The translations under genes and the position numbers were made by a program. A stretch of 64,000 bases of DNA. Source: Sphingobacterium sp. SGR-19. GTDB taxonomy: Bacteria; Bacteroidota; Bacteroidia; Sphingobacteriales; Sphingobacteriaceae. This document shows, one piece after another, positions 44,738 through 52,821 of the stretch (positions within the stretch are counted from its first letter, which is position 1; the number at the start of each line of letters is the position of its first letter). The notes under the pieces were generated by a model. That model had not been told where the DNA came from. It was given only the letters and a program-made list of their open reading frames with translations, and ran no database searches. The DNA lies in the NCBI RefSeq assembly GCF_011043555.1, contig NZ_JAAKGS010000006.1, positions 217,244 through 281,243 of the forward strand, given 5' to 3'.

Positions 44738-44784
44738 GAGGGAAGTAAGCACTTCCCTCTTCTGTGTACTATTGTAGAGGGAAG
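44738..44784 (-). promoter_or_regulatory. Mutually exclusive hairpins at the end of the leader ORF
   Basis: Three segments on the minus strand: 1 = CTTCCCTCT (44784-44776), 2 = AGAGGGAAGT (44760-44751), 3 = ACTTCCCTC (44746-44738). Segment 2 pairs perfectly with segment 1 or with segment 3. Segment 1 lies in the last codons of the leader ORF and the stop codon sits in the 1:2 loop. No T run follows segment 3. Confidence 0.6.
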
Positions 44785-44885
44785 AATTTAAATCTGCACA
44801 TTCGCATACGAAGCGAAAGACAATAAAGATTGATAAAATCTCGGTTCATTTGAACCTCACCGTTTTGAATTTGGTTACTTTTCAT
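44769..44885 (-). CDS. Putative 38-residue Cys/Met-containing leader peptide
   Basis: A small ORF starting 27 bases after leader hairpin copy C and ending TAG. Its sequence contains NLYCLSLRMRMCRFKFFPLQ at the C-terminus, giving two Cys and two Met codons in an 8-codon span and a strong positive charge. An internal ATG (codon 13) lies in the loop of a small GGTTC / GAACC hairpin and is preceded by GAGG, so a 26-residue version starting MNRDFINLY is also possible. It is too short to be an enzyme, and its position between the promoter and a receptor gene fits a regulatory leader peptide. The coding status is inferred. Confidence 0.5.
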   Translation of the reverse strand: MKSNQIQNGEVQMNRDFINLYCLSLRMRMCRFKFFPLQ

Positions 44886-44912
44886 TTTTTTGTTTAATCT
44901 TTTTTTATACTA

Positions 44913-44937
44913 TCGTTGCCAACGCCAATCGAAACGA
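44913..44937 (-). promoter_or_regulatory. Conserved leader hairpin, copy C (at the predicted 5' end of the transcript)
   Basis: On the minus strand: stem TCGTT / AACGA around TCGATTGGCGTTGGC. The loop matches copies A and B except for one base, while the stem has a different but still complementary sequence. It begins about 6 bases after the TATATTTG promoter element and ends 27 bases before the leader ORF. Confidence 0.6.
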
Positions 44938-44943
44938 ACAGGA

Positions 44944-44951
44944 CAAATATA
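44944..44951 (-). promoter_or_regulatory. -7 element of the long sulfur-related operon
   Basis: The minus strand reads TATATTTG, a full match to TAnnTTTG, with TTG 23 bases upstream. Transcription would start at the edge of leader hairpin copy C. Confidence 0.7.
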
Positions 44952-44965
44952 AAAACATTTTATAT

Positions 44966-44990
44966 AAAGTCTACCAATTAAGTATACTTT
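44966..44990 (-). promoter_or_regulatory. Putative operator upstream of the sulfur-related operon
   Basis: Imperfect palindrome AAAGTCTA-N9-TATACTTT, 14 bases upstream of the -7 element and overlapping the -33 position. A very similar element at the same place precedes the TauE gene (46150-46174). The remainder of the gap up to 45164 is A/T-rich with no gene seen. Confidence 0.55.
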
Positions 44991-45164
44991 ATTTATAAAA
45001 AAAGATATTTTTATATTAAATCATTATAAATCAGAACTATAATTTTACTTCAACGGCATATGACAAGTAAATATTTAGTACCCCAACTAGAAAGCACTTT
45101 GTCTCGATATCCCTATACACACTAGATTTCAGCGTGTTGGAAAACGAATTGTACGATATATTAC

Positions 45165-46067
45165 TTACAACCACAGAGCGGCTAACATACCCCATCCTGA
45201 TGAAATAACGACTAATACGCCCACCAAAATTAAAAGCAGACGCTGATTGATCCGTGATGCGATATATGCTCCTAAAGGTGCCGCAATAACGCCACCGATG
45301 ATCAGACCCAAAACAATCTCTAAATGCTGAACACCCAACACGAAAATAAATACGGCTGTCGCAAAGTAAGTCACGAAAAACTCAGCAGTATTGACTGTTC
45401 CGATGGTATGTCGCGGACTGTTGCCACGGCTCAATAGGTTAGAGGTTACGATTGGTCCCCAACCTCCGCCACCAATAGCATCCAATAGTCCACCGGCAAA
45501 TGCTAGCAAGGGTGTATGTTTCATTTTCTTTGGCTTATCTTGCCTCTTTTTAAACGCCTTGTATAATAGATATACACCCAATAAAAGCAAATAAAAAGAT
45601 ATAAAAGGTTTTACTAAATCGCCGTCAAAGAGATCAGAGATGAAATAAGCACCGACGACCGCACCGATGCTTCCTGTAACGACAATCTGAAAAAATAATC
45701 TTTTGTCAATATTATCAAAGCGAATATGGGATAGCCCGGAAACACCTGTAGTGAATATCTCCGACGTGTGCACACTGGCCGAAGCAAACTTTGGTGGAAT
45801 ACCCAACCAAAGCAATAAGCTTGTACAACTCACACCGTAGGCCATCCCTAATGCTCCATCAATCAATTGTGCTACGAACCCTGCTAAAATAAACCAAAGA
45901 AAACGCTCTCCAAACTCAAACGCATTCGTACGAAACCCTTCTACCAAAAGATAAATAAAATATCCTGCAATAGCCAGTTTGAACGCTAAAATAGCCCACC
46001 CTACATGCTTTAACGTAATTTTCTTACTTACCTTGGTTAGTCCCAAAACCGCTATTGCCTTGTCCAT
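45165..46067 (-). CDS. TauE/SafE-family sulfite/sulfonate exporter
   Basis: A 300-residue membrane protein with about eight helices. Family features are FVAQLIDGALGMAYGVSCTS near residue 60, VHTSEIFTTGVSGLSHIRFD, AFAGGLLDAIGGGGWGPIVT and GTVNTAEFFVTYFATAVFIF. Relatives are annotated as sulfite, sulfoacetate or other organosulfur exporters. It lies upstream of the long sulfur-related operon on the same strand but has its own promoter with the same operator, so the two are probably co-regulated. Confidence 0.88.
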   Translation of the reverse strand: MDKAIAVLGLTKVSKKITLKHVGWAILAFKLAIAGYFIYLLVEGFRTNAFEFGERFLWFILAGFVAQLIDGALGMAYGVSCTSLLLWLGIPPKFASASVHTSEIFTTGVSGLSHIRFDNIDKRLFFQIVVTGSIGAVVGAYFISDLFDGDLVKPFISFYLLLLGVYLLYKAFKKRQDKPKKMKHTPLLAFAGGLLDAIGGGGWGPIVTSNLLSRGNSPRHTIGTVNTAEFFVTYFATAVFIFVLGVQHLEIVLGLIIGGVIAAPLGAYIASRINQRLLLILVGVLVVISSGWGMLAALWL

Positions 46068-46128
46068 TTATTCCTATTATTTATTTTTTTATCAAAAAGA
46101 TTCTACACCCATATTTATGATGCCCCCG

Positions 46129-46136
46129 CAAATATA
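46129..46136 (-). promoter_or_regulatory. -7 element of the TauE-family gene
   Basis: The minus strand reads TATATTTG, preceded by a T-rich spacer matching that of the operon promoter at 44944. Confidence 0.65.
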
Positions 46137-46149
46137 GAAACATTCTCAC

Positions 46150-46174
46150 AAAGTCTACTAAATATATAGATTTT
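46150..46174 (-). promoter_or_regulatory. Putative operator upstream of the TauE-family gene
   Basis: AAAGTCTA-N9-TAGATTTT, 13 bases upstream of the -7 element. It shares AAAGTCTAC with the element at 44966, and the spacers between operator and -7 also match in part (GAAACATTCT against AAAACATTTT). Confidence 0.55.
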
Positions 46175-46191
46175 ATTTAAAAAAATAAAAA

Positions 46192-46218
46192 AGCCTGCCA
46201 CTTATACCGTGACAGGCT
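46192..46218 (-). terminator. Terminator of the beta-oxidation operon
   Basis: AGCCTGCCAC / GTGACAGGCT stem with one mismatch and a 7-base loop; on the minus strand it is followed by a T-rich run. It lies 24 bases after the acyl-CoA dehydrogenase stop. Confidence 0.75.
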
Positions 46219-46241
46219 AAATCAACCAAAAACAAAATATA

Positions 46242-48023
46242 TCAAAAACAATAATTATTCTCTTCGATCATTTTCTTCGCAATACGCTGGCGCGCTTCTT
46301 TTGTGTTAAACGGTTCAGCTTTTGTAAACCGACGTAGACCAACCAGCATCATCTTTAGTTCATCTCCTTCCGCAAAGGCGTAAAGCGCTTCTTTCCCTGC
46401 CGTAGCTACTTTATCCAACGTCGTATATAAATACACCCTCGCCATATCTAACGGGAAAGTAGCAGCATCCTCTCCTTGGGCGTGGTAAATCTTCTCTGCC
46501 CGCAACAATATCGATTCCGCTACATAAACATAACCAATGATATCCGCAATATTCATCAATATCTCCTCTTCCTTCGATAAGCTCATCATTAATTTTTGTA
46601 CGGCAGCACCCGCTACCATCAAACCGACCTTTTTTAAATTTGCTATTATTTTCTTTTCCGGAGCAAAAACAGCTGTATCTTCTTCTCCGAAATCAGGAAT
46701 AGCCATCAGGTCGTTTGCAACCGCCGTTGCAGGCCCCATTAAATCCAGCTCTCCCTTCATGGCACGTTTCAATAACATATCCACGACCAATAAGCGGTTC
46801 ACTTCGTTTGTACCCTCAAAAATCCGATTAATACGGGAATCCCGGTAAGCTCTCTCCATCGGCGCTTCAGCGGAATACCCCATACCTCCGTAAATCTGTA
46901 CCCCCTCGTCAACAACATAATCCAACATCTCAGAACACCATACTTTTATAATCGCACATTCTATTGCAAACTGCTCCGTGGATTTTAACTTCGCTTTAGC
47001 TTCATCCATTCCGCCGGCTACAAGCGCAGCATAAGCATCATCAATATTCTGTCCTGCTCTATAAGCAGCAGATTCATTAGCGTACAAACGAATAGCCATT
47101 TCAGCCAATTTGTGACGAATTGCCCCAAACTTGGATATGGGCAAATTAAATTGCACGCGCTCATTGGCGTATTTTACGGCTTGCGTAACGACAGAACGTG
47201 CAGAACCAATGGTAGCAGCACCTAATTTGATTCGTCCAATATTTAGAATATTAACGGCAATCTTAAAGCCGTTTTCCCGTTCAGATAATAGATTCTCTAC
47301 CGGAACCGGACAATCATTAAAAAATATTTGTCTTGTCGATGAGCCCTTGATACCCATTTTATGTTCTTCGGGATTCATGGTAATACCGCCAAAATCCCTT
47401 TCTACGATAAAAGCACTGAGATTCTTGTCATTATCAATTTTTGCAAATACAATGAATACATCCGCAAATCCACCGTTTGTAATCCACATTTTCTGCCCAT
47501 TGAGCAGATAATGCGTTCCTTCTGCATTTAATTTTGCGGAGGAACGTCCCGAATTCGCATCTGATCCTGCGTTAGGCTCGGTCAGACAATAGGCTGCTTT
47601 CCATTCCCCTGATGTTAGTTTAGGAATGTATTTTTCTTTTTGGGCATCGTTTCCGTAATATAAGATGGGTAATGTACCAATACCGGTGTGTGCAGAAAGA
47701 GCGACCGCAAACGAATAACCGCCACCTACCGCCTCGCCAACTAACATAGATGTATTGAAGTTTTTACCAAATCCTCCATATTGCTCGGGGATGGACACGC
47801 CTAACAGGCCCAATTCTCCAGCTTTATCCAAAAGGCTTTGCATCAACCCCTCTTCCTGCGCGTCAATCCTATCTAGCTTATCCAACACTTCCGCATCAAG
47901 AAAATCCAAACAAGTCTGGCGAATCATTTTCGCTTCTTCATCAAACTCTTCCGGAATAAAAACTTCCGTATAAGGGGTTTCGCGAATCACAAACTCCCCG
48001 CCTTTAATAGCTTTTGTTTCCAT
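46242..48023 (-). CDS. Acyl-CoA dehydrogenase with C-terminal extension
   Basis: A 593-residue flavoenzyme. The acyl-CoA dehydrogenase core has WKAAYCLTEPNAGSDANSGR, KMWITNGGFADVFIVFAKID, GIKGSSTRQIFFNDCPVPVE, and the C-terminal signature MGYSAEAPMERAYRDSRINR with RIFEGTNEVNRLLV, whose first residues border the catalytic Glu region. A further C-terminal helical domain of about 150 residues follows, as in the long Bacteroidota subfamily. It performs the first step of fatty-acid beta-oxidation and is the last gene of the operon. Confidence 0.95.
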   Translation of the reverse strand: METKAIKGGEFVIRETPYTEVFIPEEFDEEAKMIRQTCLDFLDAEVLDKLDRIDAQEEGLMQSLLDKAGELGLLGVSIPEQYGGFGKNFNTSMLVGEAVGGGYSFAVALSAHTGIGTLPILYYGNDAQKEKYIPKLTSGEWKAAYCLTEPNAGSDANSGRSSAKLNAEGTHYLLNGQKMWITNGGFADVFIVFAKIDNDKNLSAFIVERDFGGITMNPEEHKMGIKGSSTRQIFFNDCPVPVENLLSERENGFKIAVNILNIGRIKLGAATIGSARSVVTQAVKYANERVQFNLPISKFGAIRHKLAEMAIRLYANESAAYRAGQNIDDAYAALVAGGMDEAKAKLKSTEQFAIECAIIKVWCSEMLDYVVDEGVQIYGGMGYSAEAPMERAYRDSRINRIFEGTNEVNRLLVVDMLLKRAMKGELDLMGPATAVANDLMAIPDFGEEDTAVFAPEKKIIANLKKVGLMVAGAAVQKLMMSLSKEEEILMNIADIIGYVYVAESILLRAEKIYHAQGEDAATFPLDMARVYLYTTLDKVATAGKEALYAFAEGDELKMMLVGLRRFTKAEPFNTKEARQRIAKKMIEENNYCF

Positions 48024-48037
48024 TGTTTATAAAATCC

Positions 48038-49213
48038 TTAATCTAACATCTCAAATATCCCGGCTGCTCCCTGACCCGTTCCCACACACATCGTGACCAT
48101 ACCGTATTTTTTCCCACGGCGTTTTAACTCGTTCAGGACCTGTACGGTCAATTTAGCTCCTGTACAGCCTAGGGGATGCCCTAAAGCTATCGCTCCGCCA
48201 TTTACGTTCACTTTTTCTTCATCCAGTCCTAATTCGCGTATAACCGCCAAGGATTGTGATGCAAAAGCTTCATTCAATTCGATCAGGTCGATGTCTTCTT
48301 TTTGCAATCCTGCCATTTCCAGCGCTTTGGGAATGGCGAACACAGGACCTATTCCCATAATACGCGGAGGCACTCCTGCCACGGCATAACTCACCAATCG
48401 TGCTATCGGCTTAACATTCAATTCTTTTAGCATCTTTTCTGAAACCACCATCACAAAGGCCGCACCGTCGGATGTTTGTGAAGAGTTCCCAGCGGTAATA
48501 CACCCGCCTGCCGCGAATACTGGTTTTAGCTTTGCTAACGCCTCCGCCGAAGAATCCGCTCTTGGTCCTTCATCTGTATCGACAATATATTCACGTGAGG
48601 CAATTTTGTTGTCCTTTAGATGATTTTCAGTAACCTTAATAGGTACAATACCGTCTTTCAAATGCCCGTTTTTTATAGCTGCGATTGCTTTTTGGTGCGA
48701 CCGAAGTGCGAAAGCATCCTGATCTTCACGCGAGACATCAAATTCTTTCGCTACGGCTTCCGCTGTCAGTCCCATCCCCCAGTACCAATCGGGATGGTCT
48801 TTCGCCACCACCGGATTTGGCACAATTTTCCAACCGCCAAACGGCATGCCCGACATAACTTCCACACCACCGGCAATAATACAATCGGCCATACCGGATT
48901 TAATCTTCGCTGCAGCTGTCGCAATGGTTTCCAACCCTGATGCACAATAACGATTTACTGTGACGCCGGGAACTTTGTCGGTATCCAGCCCCATCAACGA
49001 AATCAAACGCCCAACATTTAGTCCCTGTTCCGCCTCTGGCATGGCATTGCCTACAATGACATCGTCAATTTTGGTAACGTCCAATTGCGGCATGGTTGCC
49101 ACCATATGTTTAATAATTTGAGCCGCTAAATCATCTGCACGCATGAAACGAAAGCCACCTCTCGGCGCCTTTCCTACTGCTGTACGGTATCCTGCTATAA
49201 TGTATGCTTCCAT
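48038..49213 (-). CDS. Acetyl-CoA C-acyltransferase (3-ketoacyl-CoA thiolase)
   Basis: A 391-residue thiolase of normal length. The nucleophile Cys lies in [20 protein letters not shown]; the second site His in [20 protein letters not shown]; the second Cys in [18 protein letters not shown]. It cleaves 3-ketoacyl-CoA to acetyl-CoA. It lies 7 bases after the bifunctional hydratase/dehydrogenase gene and 14 bases before the acyl-CoA dehydrogenase gene, so all three steps are transcribed together. Confidence 0.96.
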   Translation of the reverse strand: MEAYIIAGYRTAVGKAPRGGFRFMRADDLAAQIIKHMVATMPQLDVTKIDDVIVGNAMPEAEQGLNVGRLISLMGLDTDKVPGVTVNRYCASGLETIATAAAKIKSGMADCIIAGGVEVMSGMPFGGWKIVPNPVVAKDHPDWYWGMGLTAEAVAKEFDVSREDQDAFALRSHQKAIAAIKNGHLKDGIVPIKVTENHLKDNKIASREYIVDTDEGPRADSSAEALAKLKPVFAAGGCITAGNSSQTSDGAAFVMVVSEKMLKELNVKPIARLVSYAVAGVPPRIMGIGPVFAIPKALEMAGLQKEDIDLIELNEAFASQSLAVIRELGLDEEKVNVNGGAIALGHPLGCTGAKLTVQVLNELKRRGKKYGMVTMCVGTGQGAAGIFEMLD

Positions 49214-49220
49214 GTTTTCA

Positions 49221-51647
49221 CTAATTTCTAAGAGGTTTCCCTTTCGTCAACATATGTTGTATTCGTTCCAATGTTTTACGCTCCGCGCATAATTCCAAAA
49301 ACGCCTTTCGTTCCATATCGAGTAGGTATTGCTCAGAGACTTCGGTAGGTTCTGACAGGTTACCACCACACATCACCCATCCTAATTTTTCGGAAATCTT
49401 CTTGTCATGTTCGGAGATATAATTCCCTTCCCGCATAGAAGAAGCTCCTACGTAAACTATTCCTAATCCTTGTTTTCCAAGCACTTTAATATCCGTTCGT
49501 GGAGCCGGCTGTATATATCCTGCATTCGCAAGCTCCAAAGCTTTTGCTTTAGCATCTGCTAACAACCGCTTACGATTCATCGTGATGGCATATTTGCCTT
49601 CTTGCAAATAACCAAGCTCTGCAGCTTCTACAGCAGAAGTCGACACCTTCGCCTGCCCTATCGTTAAGAAGCGATCCTTTAACGTGTTCTGTACAATTTG
49701 ATCGGGTTTATATTCATCCGAGGCACGAAGGGCAAATTCTTTAGAGCCACCTCCCCCGGGAATAACGCCGACTCCAAATTCTACTAGGCCCATATATGTC
49801 TCCGCATGCAATTGTACAAAATCGGCATGCATTGAAAACTCACATCCGCCACCTAAAGTCAGTTGGAATGGTGCAACAACAACGGGAATAGACGAATAGC
49901 GAATCCGCATGGCGGTATTTTGGAACATACGCACCGCCGTATTCAGCTCATCATAATCCTGTTCAACCGCCATCATGAAAATCATCCCAATATTAGCGCC
50001 TGCTGAGAAGTTTTTACCATCGTTCGTAATAACAAGACCTCGGTACTCTTTTTCTGCCAAATCAATCGCCTTATTAATTCCCTGGATAACGTCTCCACCG
50101 ATCGTGTTCATCTTGGTATGAAACTCACAATTGATAATACCGTCACCCAAATCCGCAATGGTTACCCCAGAATTTTTCCAAATGGCTTTTGTATCCCGAA
50201 TATGATCTAAAATAATTAAATCTTCGGTTCCTGGAATCGGTTTGTAGGATTTCGAGGCTATATCGTAATAATGCCTTACACCATCTTGCACTTTATAGAA
50301 AGAGTCGTGTCCGGCTTCCAGCATCTCATATACCCACTGCGCCACTTCACCTCGCTGTCCCGGTAACCTTTTCTCTTCTGTCCGAATCTTATCAATCGTT
50401 TCCCGTACCCCCAGTGCATCCCAAACCTCAAACGGCCCCAGTTCCCAACCGAAGCCAGCACGCATGGCATCATCTATCCGATAAAAATCATCCGTAATTT
50501 CGGGAACACGGTGGGAGACATATTCAAATAACGGATAATGCATCGCACGGAACAATGTACCGGCCTTATCGGTACCTTGCTCATAAACTTTCATCCGTTT
50601 ACGGATATCCTCTACAGGCTTAGTTGCCTCTAGAGTGTCCGATTTAACTTTCTCTTGTTCTTTATATTCGAGTGTCTTTAAGTCGAGCGCAAGAATGACC
50701 GAATCACCTTTATCGTCTTTTACTTTTTTATAAAAACCTTGTTTCGATTTTTCGCCCAACCATTTATTTTCCACCATTTTGGTGATATAGGATGGTAACT
50801 GGAAAACCTCTTTGGCCTCGTCGTCAGGAACATTTTGTGTCAGTCCCTGCGCAACATTGACTAACGTATCTAAACCCACGACATCTGCGGTACGAAACGT
50901 AGCTGATTTAGGATGCCCCATCGCTGGCCCTGTATATTTATCAACCTCTTCTACGGACAAGTCGATCTGTTCCACGAGATGTGTCAACGCTAACATGGAG
51001 TAAACACCAACACGGTTTCCTATAAAAGCCGGGGTATCCTTACATAATACGACGGTTTTGCCTAACATTTTATCTCCAAAATGCAATAGGAAGTCGACAA
51101 CTTCCGGTTTGGTATCCGCAGTGGGAATAATCTCTAATAGCTCCAGATAACGCGGAGGGTTGAAAAAGTGTGTTCCGCAAAAATGTGCTTTAAAATCATC
51201 CGATCTCCCTTCGGTCATCAAATGGATTGGGATACCAGAAGTATTCGATGTGATCAACGTTCCTGCCTTCCGGTATTGTTCTACCTGCTCAAAAACAGAT
51301 TTTTTAATCTCCAATCGTTCGACCACCACCTCAATTACCCAATCGCACGTTGCAATAGCGGGCATATCGTCTTCAAAATTCCCGGTATATATACGCTTTA
51401 CGTAATGTTTGCTATAAATGGGGGATGGATTGGTTTTTAATGCCGTATCCAAAGAATTGTTCACTATACGATTTCGAACAACCGGGCTTTCCAATGTTAA
51501 CCCCTTAGCCTCTTCCTGTGGTAAAAGTTCCCGCGGCACAATGTCCAACAGGAGCACCTCTATACCCACGTTTGCAAAGTGACAAGCTATCCTCGAACCC
51601 ATCACCCCCGAACCTAAAACAGCTACTTTCTTAATACGTCTATTCAT
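49221..51647 (-). CDS. 3-hydroxyacyl-CoA dehydrogenase / enoyl-CoA hydratase (FadN/FadB-like)
   Basis: An 808-residue bifunctional enzyme. The N-terminal NAD-binding domain starts KKVAVLGSGVMGSRIACHFA and has FNPPRYLELLEIIPTADTKP and GKTVVLCKDTPAFIGNRVGV. The C-terminal half contains a hydratase domain with VITNDGKNFSAGANIGMIFM, LGGGCEFSMHADFVQLHAET and VEFGVGVIPGGGGSKEF. Domain order (dehydrogenase first) matches the FadN type. It is the first gene of the operon, 33 bases after the MarR gene. Confidence 0.95.
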   Translation of the reverse strand: MNRRIKKVAVLGSGVMGSRIACHFANVGIEVLLLDIVPRELLPQEEAKGLTLESPVVRNRIVNNSLDTALKTNPSPIYSKHYVKRIYTGNFEDDMPAIATCDWVIEVVVERLEIKKSVFEQVEQYRKAGTLITSNTSGIPIHLMTEGRSDDFKAHFCGTHFFNPPRYLELLEIIPTADTKPEVVDFLLHFGDKMLGKTVVLCKDTPAFIGNRVGVYSMLALTHLVEQIDLSVEEVDKYTGPAMGHPKSATFRTADVVGLDTLVNVAQGLTQNVPDDEAKEVFQLPSYITKMVENKWLGEKSKQGFYKKVKDDKGDSVILALDLKTLEYKEQEKVKSDTLEATKPVEDIRKRMKVYEQGTDKAGTLFRAMHYPLFEYVSHRVPEITDDFYRIDDAMRAGFGWELGPFEVWDALGVRETIDKIRTEEKRLPGQRGEVAQWVYEMLEAGHDSFYKVQDGVRHYYDIASKSYKPIPGTEDLIILDHIRDTKAIWKNSGVTIADLGDGIINCEFHTKMNTIGGDVIQGINKAIDLAEKEYRGLVITNDGKNFSAGANIGMIFMMAVEQDYDELNTAVRMFQNTAMRIRYSSIPVVVAPFQLTLGGGCEFSMHADFVQLHAETYMGLVEFGVGVIPGGGGSKEFALRASDEYKPDQIVQNTLKDRFLTIGQAKVSTSAVEAAELGYLQEGKYAITMNRKRLLADAKAKALELANAGYIQPAPRTDIKVLGKQGLGIVYVGASSMREGNYISEHDKKISEKLGWVMCGGNLSEPTEVSEQYLLDMERKAFLELCAERKTLERIQHMLTKGKPLRN

Positions 51648-51680
51648 TTTATTACTTTTTTTAGTAAAAATGTCTCCCGT

Positions 51681-52169
51681 CTATTTTCCAATATCTACCT
51701 TCTTTGATCCTTCAGCCTTCTTCTCTACACCTCCTTCTTGCTCTAGCTGATAACTTGCCGTCAATGCGTTGATCTTCTTTAACGACTGAATCAACTGCAC
51801 ACGCTCCTCTTCCGGAATCCGCGACTCCAAAAACTCATTAAAGCTCCGAACGACGTCTTTCGCCAGCTTTCGCTTTTCCACACCTAACGGTGTCAAATAC
51901 ACCTTTACCGAGCGTTTATCAGATGCATTTACCTCTCTATAAATAAACCCTAACGTTTCTAAATTGTTTAATACCCGAGACAACGATGTCGTTTTCACGC
52001 CCGTAGCATTTGCAATTTGTGAAACCGAGGTACCTTCTTTATGTATATTGATCAAAATATATCCTGCTGCTTGAGTGAACCCGAATTGCGAAGCAATAAT
52101 GTTGTACTTGTTAGCGACCGTCTGCCAACAGGTTTTTAAAAAATAATCTATGGTATTGTCTTGAGACAT
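51681..52169 (-). CDS. MarR-family regulator of the beta-oxidation operon
   Basis: A 162-residue winged-helix protein. The HTH is in GTSVSQIANATGVKTTSLSR followed by VLNNLETLGFIYREVNASDK and the wing RSVKVYLTPLGVEKRKLAKD. It lies at the head of the beta-oxidation operon, which suggests control by acyl-CoA or fatty acids; this is inferred from position. A TATATTTG promoter element with an upstream TTG precedes it. Confidence 0.9.
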   Translation of the reverse strand: MSQDNTIDYFLKTCWQTVANKYNIIASQFGFTQAAGYILINIHKEGTSVSQIANATGVKTTSLSRVLNNLETLGFIYREVNASDKRSVKVYLTPLGVEKRKLAKDVVRSFNEFLESRIPEEERVQLIQSLKKINALTASYQLEQEGGVEKKAEGSKKVDIGK

Positions 52170-52201
52170 AATTTGATTTATATTTTACTATGCAAGCATA
52201 A

Positions 52202-52209
52202 CAAATATA
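52202..52209 (-). promoter_or_regulatory. Promoter of the MarR/beta-oxidation operon
   Basis: TATATTTG on the minus strand with TTG 19 bases upstream; 32 bases before the MarR ATG. Confidence 0.7.
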
Positions 52210-52310
52210 ATAAGTCTCTTGGATAAAACAAATTTTTTTAGTTTTATATTTTTGCGGCTTTTATCTTTCCGCTAATTTCCTATATTTCCTCTGATAAACA
52301 AATTTTTGTT

Positions 52311-52318
52311 TAAATTTG
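52311..52318 (+). promoter_or_regulatory. ndk: Candidate -7 element of ndk
   Basis: TAAATTTG matches TAnnTTTG, 17 bases before the ATG at 52336. A second match TATTTTTG lies at 52247. No clear -33 TTG is seen for either. Confidence 0.4.
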
Positions 52319-52335
52319 CACAAAAATTTATCAAC

Positions 52336-52755
52336 ATGGCAACAAATAGAACTTTTACGATGATTAAGCCAGATGCTGTAGCAAATGGTCACATTGGTGC
52401 TATCTTAAATGATATTATCGCGGCCGGTTTCAAAATCGTCGCTATGAAATACATCCAGCTTACGAAAGAAACTGCGGGTAACTTTTATGCCGTGCATAAA
52501 GAAAGACCTTTTTACGGTGATTTAGTTAACTTTATGACTTCGGGACCAATCGTAGCCGCTATTTTGGAGAAAAACAATGCCGTAGAAGACTTTCGCAAAT
52601 TAATCGGTGCTACAAATCCTGCTGAAGCAGCGGAAGGAACGATTCGCAACAAATACGCAAAATCTATCGATGCCAATGCTGTTCACGGATCGGATTCGGA
52701 TGAAAATGCAGAAATTGAAGGTAATTTCTTTTTCTCTCAATTCGAAAGATTTTAA
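52336..52755 (+). CDS. ndk: Nucleoside diphosphate kinase
   Basis: A 139-residue protein of normal length, starting [20 protein letters not shown]. Family motifs are [20 protein letters not shown], the [18 protein letters not shown] segment, and the active-site His in [16 protein letters not shown]. It balances NTP pools by transferring phosphate between nucleotides through the phospho-His. The ATG at 52336 was chosen because the upstream codons do not match the family. Confidence 0.97.
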   Translation: MATNRTFTMIKPDAVANGHIGAILNDIIAAGFKIVAMKYIQLTKETAGNFYAVHKERPFYGDLVNFMTSGPIVAAILEKNNAVEDFRKLIGATNPAEAAEGTIRNKYAKSIDANAVHGSDSDENAEIEGNFFFSQFERF

Positions 52756-52776
52756 GGCTTTAAGTCTTAACTTAAA

Positions 52777-52805
52777 AAAAAGGGAAATCGTTTGATTTCC
52801 CTTTT
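52777..52805. terminator. Bidirectional terminator between ndk and ybeY
   Basis: AAAAGGGAAATC / GATTTCCCTTTT with a 4-base loop, between two convergent genes, with A/T runs on both sides. Confidence 0.8.
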
Positions 52806-52821
52806 CTGTTTATATGCTTCT

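Noticed and set aside
41954..44937. Known riboswitch (SAM-I, SAM-II, preQ1, TPP)
   Set aside because: The short hairpin with a 15-nt loop lacks the core elements of these classes as I know them.
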